From Macrotrachela quadricornifera (taxonomy: Eukaryota; Rotifera; Eurotatoria; Philodinida; Philodinidae), in the NCBI GenBank assembly GCA_022393335.1, contig JAJEKB010020044.1, positions 317,238 through 381,237 of the forward strand: DNA of 64,000 nt, in the 5' to 3' direction. The first letter of the stretch is position 1. Each line of letters starts with the position of its first letter. A program made the position numbers and the translations under genes. Under the pieces are notes generated by a model. That model made no database searches, was not told where the DNA came from, and was given only the letters and a program-made list of their open reading frames with translations. Shown here one piece after another: positions 11,657-24,574 of the stretch.

Positions 11657-12882
11657 TTAAAAATATTTTTGTTGTTTATTAATTGGATCTTTAAGAATAA
11701 GTTGAAGTAATTTTGTACGTCTTAATGTTTTTAATGGTGTTTCATTAAGATCGTGTTCCATATAATCTTGTGATGTTGTCATATATTGTTTTTGTAATTG
11801 TCCTAATTCTTCAAGTATAATATCCATTCTTCTACCTAAGATTTCAAGATCTTCAGAACTTGTTTGTGAAGAATTTAATCTTGCATGTTCACGAGAAAGT
11901 ATAGCATATTCTCTACGTAAATGTTTTATACGTGAATAACATTGACTATCATTTGTTGAAGCTGTTTGTGGACGACGTGTTGTAGAATTTGTAATTGGAC
12001 GACGAGTTGCACGAACAGGTGAAGCAGATGATGGACGATTTGATGGTTTATTATAATGATCAAGATAAAGAAGTGTATGAGGAGATAATTCACTTTTATG
12101 ACGAGGTTGAATTAGGTCAGCATATTCTTTAGATGATAAACATAATTGATGATTATGATTTTTCAATAAAGCAATAACCTGAAATATAAGATAGAAAAAA
12201 AACAGAAAAAGAATTTTATTGTTTTTTTTTCTTACATTTTGTACATTTGATTTAACATTATGACTTGGTGATGTTGATTGTCCCAGAATAAAAGGTACAC
12301 TATTTATATCTAAATGATAATGTCGTCCTTCACTATTTGTTAATGTTGTATTTGAATCAAAACTATGATTATGTTGAGATGAATGTTTCTTTTTACGATT
12401 AGTTCGAGTTTTTGAAGGACGATTTTGATTTAATATTTGAAGAACTCGTTTATGTTGATTTTGAAGACGACTAAAATTTTCTTCAGCTTCTTTAAGTTGT
12501 TCATCAATACTTGTTTGATATTCACGACGGCGATTTATTGATCGAGATAAACCATCTGTTAATTCATGAAAACTTAATTCAGCTCTCTTAAATTATTTGA
12601 AATAAAAACATTTAAAAAAAAAACATATAAAATCAATTTTTCTAAACTAACTTCACGTTCATTTTCAAGATTTTTTATTTTTAATGATAATGATTGTAAT
12701 GATGTTAATAAATCATCTCGATTAGATTCAGGTAATGTAACTGTATTAGATAAATTATATGATGGTCTTAATGGTTGATGTATTGTATTAATAAATGGTT
12801 TATGTGATGGATATTCATAAAATGATAATTGAGAATTAAAACCACCTGTATTTGTGCCTGGTGTATTTGATGATTCGTACAT
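11657..12882 (-). CDS. Cep57-like centrosomal/microtubule-binding protein
   Basis: Three exons on the minus strand (12882-12652, 12586-12236, 12178-11657) give 367 aa in one frame. The N-terminus holds YPSHKPFINTI and then LLTSLQSLSLKIKNLENERE, like the start of the Cep57 centrosome-localisation coiled coil (short ALxxLQxKIxxLExER pattern). The middle exon is coiled coil (INRRREYQTSIDEQLKEAEE, then an Arg/Lys/His-rich stretch) and reaches VPFILGQSTSPSHNVKSNVQ, a Cep57 hallmark before the C-terminal microtubule-binding domain. The last exon contains LRREYAILSREHARL and LGRRMDIILEELGQLQKQ, the expected C-terminal coiled coil. In animals Cep57 proteins sit on pericentriolar material and help anchor spindle microtubules. 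It is shorter than the vertebrate proteins (about 500 aa), mainly in the first coiled coil. Family call is from motifs recognised by eye. Confidence 0.82.
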
Positions 12883-15800
12883 TACAAAAACACTATTTTT
12901 GCTTTGTTCTCAAATTTTTATTAGAATAATACACAACATTACAAGCACTTTTCTATTTTTTTTCTTCATTTTTTTCCTTGTGGGTAAGAGAACAACAAGT
13001 TACCGAGACAACAATCATTCTTTCGCTTTCTATACTCTCTTTCTCGTCAATCATCACATCAATACAATTAGACGTTTAGAAATAAAAAAAAAATGTAGGC
13101 AAAATTATTGAACAACTGCTATTATGTTCTATTGGCGTTTTTCTCTTTCAAGTAGTCGATGGTAAATAAAATGCACTAGTCCAATTTTAAAGTGTACATG
13201 TAAAGACAACCACTTCAAGTTTTGATAGTTACATACGAAAAGAAAAAGACAAAATAATATCTCTGTTAATTATCTTTTCTAAATGAATAATCTATTTCAG
13301 ATAATATTTTTTCATCATGAAATAAATTAAATTATCATTTTTCATGTATTGTTTTTTTAGATGAAACAGCTATGCGTTTTATTTCTAAAATTAACTACAA
13401 TGTAGAAGAAAGAATTTTAATAGAAACAAGTAATACTCGTCAAAGGCGACTCACTTAACTCTCGACTGAATTCATTCTATCTATTTCGAGAATCATTGAT
13501 AGATAAATAGTTGAGAAATGTGACGCTATAGCCGGTTCAATGTAAACGAATCTCTCACATTTTATGATTTCTAAAACCAAAACTATGAATCTTAGGTTCG
13601 AAAAATATCAAGCATCAATGATTTTCTCATCATAGATGATATTTTTCTGACTCTTATGGTGCATTGATAGAGTACTGACATGAGTCGCCTGGACTATAAT
13701 TGAGATTTCCGGTAGAATTTGTTCATTTCGATCTACTGATATAAGAAAAAAATGCATGATGTTCGGAATTAAGTGAATAAGAATTTGGAATGACAACAAG
13801 CAAATAACATCATATTAGGAGATTTAGAAGTTCTTTAATGAATAGCTTCTTTTTACGTCAAATGTCTAATAAAGAATTATTTAATCTCAAAAATCGAATC
13901 ATTCGCATTTTCTTAAAATGCCTCAACTCTCACTTATTGTACTTATGATAGAGCTATAAATCAACGTCTGGTCGTTTGTATCCTCACCTCACCCTCAGAC
14001 TTGGATACAGAAAGATACAGACAAATTTTAAAAGGAACAAACCTGTATAACTACAAACTTATTTTATGTTATATGATCTCGATGCCAATCCACGAGACAA
14101 ATCGTTATTTCGTAAAAAAAACCCTGACCCCAAAAAGCTTTGCTGAAATGTTAAGCTTCGATTTTTTCAAAGTTAAGATTTTTTTGTTGGTTTCTCTAAG
14201 AATATGTTTTTTTGACCCTGTCACACACAAACTATTTTTTTATATGACACTCCCTACAGTCGAGGGAATAAGATATCAATGATGAGACAATGAGATAAAA
14301 CATGCGATCGAACTTTTGACAGATTTTTTGCAATTCTAGAGAGGAACCTTATAAAGGCATCAACTCGTTGAAGACGGATAATAAAATGATTCTTTTTATT
14401 TCATTATAAAGAACAGACATACATAAAAGAAGTATGTAAAGATTTTTAATAATATTCTTCGTTTGTTGAGATAATTAACTCTTTTGTATAAAAAAAAGTG
14501 TCTATTGGATTCTGTCAAAGAAAATTAATTTTTTTCTTTTCTTATTATAATATGAAACTTCTAATAAAATCATTACACTTGATATGCTTATCAAGATGTA
14601 TTTTATCTATTTCATAAAGTGAATCTGTTATTTTAATGTATAATGGTTAGTACAAACTTAAATATGAAGAGGAATAGTTGAATGAGCAGATTTTACAGAT
14701 ATTCTTTCGTTCAAGATATTTTTGTACTAATTAACAGATTGTTTAAAGAAATTACAGAGAGAACTCTTTCATTATAACCAAATAATCGATTATCATTTAT
14801 AGAAGTATTATCTAAAATTCATACATGGATTTTCTTTCTTATATATGTGCTCAGTATGATAGAATAAAAAAGTGTTATTCAATTATAAATCTTCAATGAA
14901 TTGATGTCTCTATAGGTTTACCGCTTGAAGGAGAAGAAAATCTTTCAAGATTCCGACCGTATATTTCATCTTATTGTCTAATCATTGAATATCTCATTTT
15001 CTTCTATATTTTATTCAAAACATTTCCAGCTAACGTTTTTTCCGTGTGAAACATTATAAAAATTAGCTTTTGTTTTTAAAAACCACAAGCATGTTATTAT
15101 GAACATTGAAGTATTATAGTTACAAGAATTTTTAGGTAAGGTTATCGCATATCTCTCAAATTATAGTTTATGATCTGAAGAAATTTTTGTAGATATATAT
15201 ATACAAGTATAGACGTTTATAATACAAACAAAAGTTTGATATGAGGGTAGAAAGTGTTGATGCATAGTTTGAATTTGAATAGTATGTGCTCATACATCAT
15301 TATATACTTGATCAGACGCATTTTCTTATTGACATTGTGATTTTAAATCTTCTTCTTTTTATTTTCTGTTTGATAATGTTTCATACATACTAGCTTAAGA
15401 GTGTTGAAATCAAACCGCTGACTTAGTTATGAATATAATTCAATATTATATTTTTGATTGAAGGATTCAATTGATTAAGCATACAATAATCTATTGAGTA
15501 AATGTTATTCAAGTGTATATTTAAAAGCTCGAATGTTTATCAATACTTTATATCTTTATATTAAAATTTTATTTACGTTATAAATATCTACACTTGTACT
15601 ATTCATATATATATATATATCTATGAAAATTTCTTCTAATCGTAAATTCTATATTTTAGCTCAAAAATATGGTTTGCAGCCATTTTACTGTTAATAAATA
15701 AAAAAAATTCTCAAAATATTCATTATTTCTTTCATGCAACAGTTATTTAAATATATTTGAATATTTTGTTTTTATTTAAACTTATGCAATATTCGTTATA

Positions 15801-16163
15801 CATTCAAGAATGGTATACCTGAAACGATGATAACTGATATTTTATTTTTCACAATCATTAAAGTAATTTATTAATACTTTGAAACAGTGATGATAATTAC
15901 AAAAAGTTATTGTATCGAGCAATATCAACATAATATTTGCCAAGAAAGGTGGGTGTTTTCTTCGCTAATAGTCATGACATTGTTTATGCAACAATATCTA
16001 ATATTCTTATCGAGTTTTTTTATTTTGCGTGATGACTCACTATCAAAATATATATACATCACACTTTCTTCCTTCTTTTGTTTTACAGATGTAAATAATC
16101 TGTTTTTTTTTTTCGTTAACAAAATTTCAAGTTGTATGATATACTGTAAGATTTGTTTTTGAA
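12883..16163. other. Intergenic interval
   Basis: About 3.3 kb. It contains (TA)n at about 15608-15622, T-rich tracts and short unconvincing open frames (for example 14001-14282 and 15887-16162) with no family pattern or codon support. A segment around 14185-14235 (ATGTTTTTTTGACCCTGT) resembles 26452-26475 and may be a dispersed repeat. Otherwise nothing seen. Confidence 0.5.
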
Positions 16164-17258
16164 ATGGTTGAATCAATGCAACAAAAATGTTCACAATGCA
16201 AAAAAATGGGCATGGTTCGATGTGATGGATGTTCTTACCGATTTTGTTCAATGCATTTTAATGAACATCGTCACCAATTAGATAGTTTATTCGAACAAAT
16301 TTGTAATGATCGAGATACTTTATGTGAAAAAATCAATAATCTTCATTCAGTATCACTTTCAAATTATCCACAAAGAAATAGTCTTCTCAATCAAGTTACT
16401 GAATGGGAACATAAGACTTTGAAGATTGTTAAAGAAACAGCTGATCATGCTCGACAACAGATTAATGAACGAATGACTCCGAATAGTAAAACTGCGAAAA
16501 GTGAATTAGATAAATTTTCGATAGAATTACGAAGACGCAAAGAAGATGTTGATTATTTTGAACAAGATATTGAATATTTAAGGAAAAAACTAAAACAAAT
16601 TCAGACAGATCTCAATATTCAACAACCTCATATTCGAATAAATACAATATCAATTGATTGGTCAACAATACTGAAAGTTATCAGTAATACATCAAAATGT
16701 GATGTCCATCAACAAACAAATCAATTGTTTTTCGATGGAACACTTTTAAATCATAAACATCAAATTCAATTAAACAAATTTTATGGAAAGGAAAATCAAA
16801 AATGGAAACTTATATATAAAGCAACAAGAGATAGATTTGATCCAGAGATATGTCATCAATGTTGTGATGATCAAGGTCCAACATTAACCATTATACAATC
16901 TACAGAAGGATATTTATTTGGTGGATTTACAGTAATCAGTTGGAACAAGCTTATAGTTAATTTTGGAACTGATCAAACAGCTTTTCTCTTTACATTAACC
17001 AATCCACATAATATTCTGCCTACAAAATACAAGATTAATTCAGAACGCAAACATGCAAATTTTATAGGTTTTAAAACTGGACCTATCTTTGGTAATTGGG
17101 ACATATTTATATATCCAGCAAGTAATAAAAATCGTAGTAGTAATATTCAGTTCCCTTCAACTTATATTGATTCAACTGGAAAAGGAAAGTTAACATTCAC
17201 GGGCTCGCAACATTTCTCAACTATTGATATTGAAATGTATCGTCTTGCTGTTGATTGA
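16164..17258 (+). CDS. B-box-like zinc finger plus coiled coil plus TLDc domain protein
   Basis: Intronless gene of 364 aa. Residues 9-37 form a B-box-like zinc site (C9, C12, C20, C23, C28, H31, H35/H37; KCSQCKKMGMVRCDGCSYRF). Residues about 85-155 are charged helices and coiled coil (FSIELRRRKEDVDYFEQDIE). Residues about 195-362 form a TLDc domain: WKLIYKATRDRFD, CDDQGPTLTIIQSTEGYLFG, GFTVISW, FLFTLTNPHN, GPIFGNWDIFIY and a terminal FSTIDIEMYRL strand, in the usual order. TLDc proteins are linked to oxidative-stress protection and V-ATPase binding; the B-box/TLDc pairing without a RING resembles TRIM-type adaptors. The cellular role is not evident from the sequence. The start ATG directly follows a stop-rich leader; no upstream exon is needed. 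Confidence 0.85.
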   Translation: MVESMQQKCSQCKKMGMVRCDGCSYRFCSMHFNEHRHQLDSLFEQICNDRDTLCEKINNLHSVSLSNYPQRNSLLNQVTEWEHKTLKIVKETADHARQQINERMTPNSKTAKSELDKFSIELRRRKEDVDYFEQDIEYLRKKLKQIQTDLNIQQPHIRINTISIDWSTILKVISNTSKCDVHQQTNQLFFDGTLLNHKHQIQLNKFYGKENQKWKLIYKATRDRFDPEICHQCCDDQGPTLTIIQSTEGYLFGGFTVISWNKLIVNFGTDQTAFLFTLTNPHNILPTKYKINSERKHANFIGFKTGPIFGNWDIFIYPASNKNRSSNIQFPSTYIDSTGKGKLTFTGSQHFSTIDIEMYRLAVD

Positions 17259-18528
17259 AAAATTCTCAACATATTCTATAAATATTGTAAATATAATCTT
17301 ATTAAAATAAACATAACCTTCAGCAAAACATATGTCATATTGGATAAAATTAAATATAAAAATTTTTTATGGATATGTCAAGATAGTATTCCGTACATGA
17401 TGAGATTATTAATTTGTAACATTTCTAAAGATTATTTAATCAGATATTAATAATTTATTAAAAAATAAACAATTTGATAATAATAAATAAAAAAGGTAAT
17501 TAAGTATCAATTATCTTTTTTTTTTTAAATATATTTTTATTTTTTTAATTTTATTAACATTAATAAAAAAAAAATAGTTTAGTTATTATAAATACTATAA
17601 ATAGGTTCTGTAAAACAAGTAAACATAATCAAGTTGAATGATTTCTATCTTTTTTGTAGACAATACAAATGGGAAATGTCTTCCGTTTCATCAACGATGA
17701 TATTAAATCGAAGAAACTAAGCTGTTTCTTCTTGAACAAATCATATTCGGTTTAGTCTCTAGTTGCCACTTGTCGATGTCAGTTGAAATGACAAATTGAT
17801 CGTATATATCTATAGAAAAATGAGAGATAGAGAGAAAGAAGAAAGAAGAAAGAAGAAAGAAAAAGGAATAGAAAAAAATATAGAACTAGGAAAATGACAA
17901 CAACATAATTCTCACTTTCTATATGTTATTTTCTTTTTTTATTACCAATTTCAAATATATGTAAAGATCAAAAGAAAGTTTCTTGGTAAGATAATGATTT
18001 AGTTTCCTTTTTTAAAAAAAAAAACTAGATATATAGAAATATATTCTAACGAATGACATTGTATTTTATATTGCCTTAAGGATATTTCAATGATTATGAT
18101 TAGTCTATATTTATATAGAAAGGAAGAAAATCTTCCACATAATTTCATCTTCATTTATTTTCTTCTACATATTCATCATTTTTTTGTAGCGAAGAAAATG
18201 ACAAGCTATGATCATCGACAACTCTTTATTGACTAGAATTTTTTGATTAAATATTTAGTAAGTAATAGAAGATTTACTAAAATAAAATAAAAGAATAACA
18301 TTAAGTAACATCATTCAATATAAGAAGAAAAAAAACATAGGTTATATATTTTATAATATTTCAAAATTTCTTTTGATAATGTTATTCTAGTCGTACAAAT
18401 ATAAATTAGACACGATATAGCCTTAAGCATTGCTTTTTATCACTGTTTGGTAATTATGTTTAGATACATATAAAGATATCATTTCTTTTATTCTGTTTAT
18501 CAAAAGAAATGTTCGTCGATCCAACAAC
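17259..18528. other. Intergenic interval with GAAAGAA microsatellite
   Basis: About 1.3 kb, A/T-rich. A purine microsatellite of AGAAAGA units lies at about 17827-17865. It probably includes the promoter of the receptor gene, but no motif stands out. Confidence 0.5.
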
Positions 18529-21500
18529 ATGGTACGACAAGCAACATCAATTGTTTTTATCTATATAAAAATATTATTTATACTCATAAATAAAGTTAAT
18601 TGCAAATCCGGTGGTGGCCATTATTCATCACAACGTTCACTTAATTCGGGTCCTTCTGGCGGACATGGTATGTCTGCTGGAGTTCAACATTGGAGTAATC
18701 AATGGTTTCCTCAGGATATGAATGCATGGTATGATTATGGTAAGTATATATGACTATTCATTATAATTATAATAGAATATATATTATTATTATTATTATT
18801 CATAATAATCGGTAAAAAATAAATTAAAACGAAAATATATTTACTTAAATTTTTTTTTCTTTCAATGATTATCAAATCAATGTTGTTATATCCGATCAAT
18901 TATTTGTTTTTTTTTTTATAAAGATATAATCAACGTTTCGCTTGTATTTGATGTTTCTCATGAGAATAATTAATCATCAGATTCTAATAGTAATAGTGAT
19001 AATTTTTTTTACATTAGGTTTTTTTTTACAAATATTTTGGAAAAAGCGTATTATTTCTTTCTTTTTTGCTTCTTTATATTTCCTTTCATTATAGAGATAA
19101 TTTTTTTATTTTTCCTCTTTTTTTCTTAGAGAAAAAAAATAATTATTTCCTTTACATGAATAATGTCTCAGTGAAAAAAATAAATGAGTAAATAATATAT
19201 TACAAAAGAATATCATGTTAATATTCATCTTATTTTATATATTAATAAATTTTTCTAAATTTCAATCTCAGCTTGTTTTTACCAGTTTAACAGTACCTCA
19301 TAAAGATAGTTCAGCACCTTCTTCTTCTTCTTCTTCTTCAAATTCACAGCAAAATTCTCCCTCTATGCCAAATTTTTATTATTATCCATATTATAATATA
19401 GCTCTCAATGATTCGGATTCAATTCCTGATGAACAACGTTTAATGGCACAATTATTAAGAAATTATGATCCATCTGCTAGACCTGTATATAATGCATCGA
19501 ATACAGTCAGTGTTGCTTTTGGCATTTCGTTGGCTCAACTAAGCGATATGGTACGTGATCAATAAAATATAAATGGATTAATAGACCGATCAGTTGGAAC
19601 TTGATATATCTTTTCAAAGTTTATGCAAATAAAATAAGAGAAAAGAAAAAAGAAAAACAAACTAATATATTCTGAAGAAAAAAAAATGATTCTTTGTATT
19701 AGGATATTCTTTCCATTATAAATCTACATTAAATAAGAAATCTAATCCTATTTATATCTTATTTATAAAAAAAAGATAGATAAAAATAAATTAATAATTA
19801 TTATTTATTTAAGGATGAAAAAAATCAAGTATTAACTACAAATATATGGCTTGAACAAGTTTGTTGAGATTTATTTTGAAATGAAAAGAAAAATTTTTGA
19901 ATTTTCTTTTTTTTATCTAATAAAAAAAATCTAGGAATGGATTGATCAACGTTTAGTATGGAATGCATCTGATTTTAATGGTTTATCAACACTTCGTTTA
20001 CCATGTTCAAAAATTTGGTTACCTGATATTGTTTTATATAATTCAGCTGATGATTACACACAAGGTTATTATCAAAGTAAAGCTATGGTACGTTATAATG
20101 GACATGTTTTTTGGCCACCACCAGCTAAATTTCGATCATCATGTAAAATTGATGTTACTTTTTTTCCATTTGATGGTAAAAGATTTTTTTTTTATTTTAT
20201 ATTAATTTTTATATTTTTAAAGATCAATTATGTAAATTAAAATTTGGTTCATGGTCATATGATGCAGCTCAACTTAATTTAACTAAACAACGTGAACATG
20301 TTGATATGTCCAATTATATTCGTTCAGGTGAATGGCATATCGTTCATATTGATATTAAACGTAATGATGTTACTTATCCATGTTGTCCAGGAATTTATTA
20401 TCCTGATGTAACTATTTATGGTAAATTAAAAATTTTTTGTTGGTTTTTTTACAAAAAAAAAACAAACTTTATTTAGTTCATATACGTCGTCGTGTATTAT
20501 ATTATTTATTTAATATAATATTTCCTTGTATATGGCTTTCAGTTCTCTCACTTCTTGGATTTTGGCTTCCACCAGATTCAGGAGAAAAGATTACACTTGG
20601 TATTACTGTTCTTCTTGCTTTTTCTGTTTTTATGTTATTAATTGCGGAATCGATGCCAGCAACAAGTGAAATGGTTCCATTGATTGAAATTTATTTAACT
20701 ATTGTTATGGCACTAACATCATTATCAATTGTACTTACTGTTTATGTACTACAATTACATCATTCTGGTCTTGTTGTTATACCTATTCCATATTCATTTA
20801 AATATTCATTAGTTAGACATATAGCACCGTTTATAGGAATGAAAAAAGTTGTTCAAATTTATGCACAAGAACATCATTTAATTGAAACAGATGAAGTTTA
20901 TCGATGTTTCGCTAAACCACAATCAAAACCAATGGATAGTCCATTAATTAATAATAAAAAGAATTTTACTCATGTGAAGAAAAATATGAAATGTCGACAA
21001 GGTATATATGATCATTTTAATTAATTGATATGTTGTATAGATTTTATTTATATAGAAAAGTATATTAAAGAAATAAAATTTTCATAATAAATTTTTAGAA
21101 TCTTAAATGAAACTAATTTTAGTGTATTTTACGTCCTTGAATTAAATAATCTATCGTATCTGTTTATGTCGGTTTCCTTCATTTAGTTACTTTTTAATTT
21201 ATTCTATCTGACATTTTCATTTTTTTTTTCTTATATTCATTTGAAATTTATATTATCAAGAAAGAACAAATATAGTGAACCAATCTGTATTGTTTATAAG
21301 GACACAAGTAGCTTAAAAGCTATTTTTATCCTTTAATAGCAAAGGAAGTTTTCAACATTAATGATACACATACTAATCTTATGTCTGGAAGAGATGAATT
21401 AGAATGAACGTGCAAATAGTGATGTCACTCTATAAATTTGAAATTACGCCTACTAATATTATATGTTTGAATAAAAGAAATTATAAGTTTTTTTTCCTAT

Positions 21501-22028
21501 GAGTATTAAAAGAAAAATAAACAATTCATCGTTTCTTTATATTTTCTTTTAGATAATACTCATCGAGAAGAACCTCAATATGATGATGATGATGACGACA
21601 ATAATGAAGTAATAATGAGACAATTTTTGCCAAGTTCATCAGTATGTAATGGTGATATTCATTCAGCAACATCTAATAAACATCATCATCGTTCTCGTTC
21701 ACGTGTTCCTCAAATCGTTCTTATTCCTCAAAAATCTCATCCATTATCATCATCACCACAAATAGATTCTCATTTTCGTTCACATTATCAATTATTTAAT
21801 TCTAATATGTATTTACTTGAAAAACATTTAAAACATTTAATTGATAAACAAAAACATGAAGAAGATCGCAACGAAATTGTTAATGAATGGAAATTAATGG
21901 CACTTATTATGGATCGTTTATTGTTTTGGCTTTTTACATGTTTAACTGTTTTAAGTACAGTTTTATGTTTAATTATAATTCCATATTTAAAAAATAATGG
22001 TTATATACGAGCAATAGCAAAAATTTAA
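18529..22028 (+). CDS. Nicotinic acetylcholine receptor alpha-type subunit (Cys-loop ligand-gated channel)
   Basis: Core exons: 19814-19858, 19935-20175, 20223-20420, 20477-21001 and 21553-22028. The N-terminal exon is either 19215-19550 with its own signal peptide ([19 protein letters not shown]; 606 aa total), or 18529-18739 spliced to 19294-19550 (650 aa); both stay in frame. Diagnostic features: [49 protein letters not shown]; the 13-residue Cys loop from C to C ([13 protein letters not shown] between them); GEWHIV; and the vicinal cysteines [12 protein letters not shown] that define alpha subunits. Four membrane helices follow: M1 from [14 protein letters not shown], pore-lining M2 [20 protein letters not shown] with ESMPATSE, M3 near [18 protein letters not shown], and M4 [20 protein letters not shown]. 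The M3-M4 loop is His/Ser-rich. This is a pentameric cation channel subunit of cholinergic synapses; pore residues look cation-selective (GEK). It could be homomeric (alpha7-like); this is inference. Confidence 0.9.
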
Positions 22029-22929
22029 TTATTGATATAAATCTACAGAATCATTAACAAATATTAATAAAGAAAAAATGAAAATATATCTTATTGGAAC
22101 ATCAGAATAAGAAAAATAATTGTTTTACTTGCTACAGAATCAATCAATGAGACATTGTTTTATTATGATAGTCTGTTTATTTTTTGACATTTATTGTAAT
22201 GAGGTTTTCTATAATTTTGCTCTCTTCATTATTGGTACAGTCAATGTCATTTGTTTAAATAAAATAAATCTATTTTATACTTAAAATACTTATTCAATTG
22301 AATAGATTAGCAAAGCAAAAAAAGTAGTCTTATAGATAAATAATGAAATATAAAGTATTCAAAAATACGTTTTTATTTATATTACAGATAATGAAAAAGA
22401 TACAATGAGTGTTTTATGCATATGATTTAACTATGAGAAATAAAAAAAGAGTTTATAATCGAATACAAGTAGTTACTTTTATTGAAAATTTGTTGGAACT
22501 TTAATATTGTTGTATTTTTCATTTAATAAAAAAAAATCGATAAACGTAAAAAATACTGACTTACATTTTAAATGAGCAATAAAATAATCTAAGTGAGCAA
22601 TAAAATGATTTAAATGAGCAATATTGAAATTGAGCGATAAACAATTCAAATGAGCAATAATAGATTGAAGGAGCAATAATAAATCTGAATGACAAATAAT
22701 TATTTTGAATGAGCAATATTTTGTTTAATTTAAACGTAAATTCTATATAAAAAATAACGTGGACTCATTAACGTTATGGTTTCCTTTCTTGCTATCATGT
22801 TATATAAATTACATATATACAACATACACATATATATATATTGAAACAACTCATATAATCAAACAATTTCACCAAAACGGATTCGCTGTGTGTTCAAACG
22901 ACTAAGAAAAACCTTTTATTTTTATATTT
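22029..22929. other. Spacer downstream of the receptor gene
   Basis: Holds the interspersed GAGCAATA repeat (separate entry) and a (TA)n tract near 22833-22842. No gene seen. Confidence 0.5.
22565..22730. repeat. Degenerate short tandem repeat with GAGCAATA core
   Basis: Seven imperfect units, each with a core like AATGAGCAATAAAAT or AGTGAGCAATAAAATGATTT, spaced about 20-25 bp apart (cores near 22573, 22593, 22615, 22633, 22651, 22670 and 22711). Each unit separates the core with an A/T-rich variable stretch. Reading through on the minus strand gives the artefactual repeat IAHLNxFIAHL, which should not be taken for a protein. Confidence 0.75.
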
Positions 22930-23893
22930 ATGTCTATTCATGATGGTCTACGTAATTTAAATTTGCATATGAATGAACAAAGACTAGTGCTAGTAGCAGA
23001 TGGTTCTGAAGCTATTAGAAATGCATTTTCCAAAGTATTTGGACAAAATCATAGTATTGTTATGTACTGGGCAAACATACGGAAACACGTAGAAAAAAAG
23101 TTATGTTTAGTAGTAGATAAAAATTGACATAGTGAAAGTATGGATGATGTTAACACATTACAACTGTCGAAAAATAAAAAAAAAATGTTGAAATTGCTAC
23201 AAAACTATTCTTGAGAAAATGAAAGAGCCAAGAAACATTTATTTAATATTTCTCAACTGCTTGGTAAGGATAAAAAAAACGGTTCGTATGAAGGTTTAGA
23301 ATTATATGGCCCAAGCACAAATAATGCTCTCGAAGCAACCAATCGTGCTATAAAGGATAAAGATACAATAAGAGAACAATTAGTTTTATCAAGATTCGCA
23401 GTAGTTGTGTTTTCAATAGTCAACAAATGATTCAAAGAACGAAATTCTGCTCGTATCAATTCAAAGAAGTTCGAACATCATCCTTCGATTACATTATCGT
23501 ATTGCATAGATGGATACTATTGGGCTAAATCAAACAAAGAAATTATAGCTGTTCCAAATGGTAATATAACAAAGTGTGATTTACCTTCTGCTGAAGCAAC
23601 ACCAATAACAAATAAAGAAATAGAACGTTGCAGATTCAACTCATTTGACACATACGAAGCTGTCTATTTCAGCATTTGGTGTGTATACTTGGCCAATAAT
23701 CTCAGCTAATGGAGAAGTGCAACTTACACTTGCTTATCATTCCTGAAAAGACTACCTCTGTAAGCACATCGTTGGACTATCTATAAGACTAAAATATTGC
23801 AATGAGCCACCAGAGGCAAAAAAAAATATAGAAATTGGTACAGAAAGAAAGCGAGGCAGACCATCGGAAGCCAAAGAAGCTTTGGTCACATAG
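22930..23893 (+). pseudogene. MULE-type transposase relic
   Basis: Broken reading frame of a Mutator-like (MULE) transposase. The first piece (22930-23127) reads MSIHDGLRNLNLHMNEQRLV followed by LVADGSEAIRNAF and MYWANIRKHVEKKL, the typical core after the second catalytic Asp (V-x-D-G-x-x-A-I...W-A-H-x-x-R). It stops at 23125. The frame resumes after about 120 bp with LYGPSTNNALEATNRAIKD, runs through IRE..LSRFAVVVFSIVN to a stop, and continues to a SWIM-like zinc site: TYTC at about 23720, then CKHIVGLSIRLKYC after a frameshift near 23755. The end has RKRGRPSEAKEALVT. Several stops and frameshifts make it dead. The first catalytic Asp region is missing. Terminal repeats were not identified. 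Confidence 0.8.
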
Positions 23894-24574
23894 TAGTTTT
23901 TTTTTATTAAAATATAAATTTTTTCTTGTTCATATACAAATTTAGTACTGTAATTTAATACACTAATTATTATCCATTTCATAATAGAAAATTGTTCAAT
24001 AATTATTGCTAATTCGTATATTTAATTATAGCCCACTTCAATACTTAAATTGTTCAAATAAATACTAGCCAAAAAAATTCAGCATCATGGTACTATACAC
24101 AAAATAAAGTTCAACGGATCATACCTCATAGCATTCAACAACAGTGTACTCAAATCGATTAGAATCTTATTTTAAAAAAAAGCAAAATTATCTAATATCA
24201 AAAACAGCAGATATTAAACATTATTAGTTTTTATATTACAAATAAATCGTCTTTGATCTTTTAAATTTAGTATAAAGTCTATATAAAGAGGCATCTCTAT
24301 AACAAGAGCGTTGTTTTTTTAGGACGCATTATGTAACTGATCCTTTCTTACATGGGCACACACAGTGAATATTCTAATTATTACACTATTCTTCTCTTTT
24401 CGCTGTTCTGGGAATAAGAGAGAGAAGTCTGATTCAACGTAACAAAGATGATAACTCATCTATACACGTTTAATTGTGTCGTCAGTAGTTAATAGTATAA
24501 ACAGTCGTATAATTTCATATTTTCCTTTAACATTATTGGAAAATGGGATCGCATCATTATCTTTTATTTGATCA

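Noticed and set aside
14001..14282. 93-aa open frame
   Set aside because: T-rich translation (many Phe/Leu), no family pattern, in a repeat-like context.
22479..22676. Minus-strand open frame with repeated IAHL units
   Set aside because: It is the translation of the degenerate GAGCAATA tandem repeat; no codon-level sign of a real protein.
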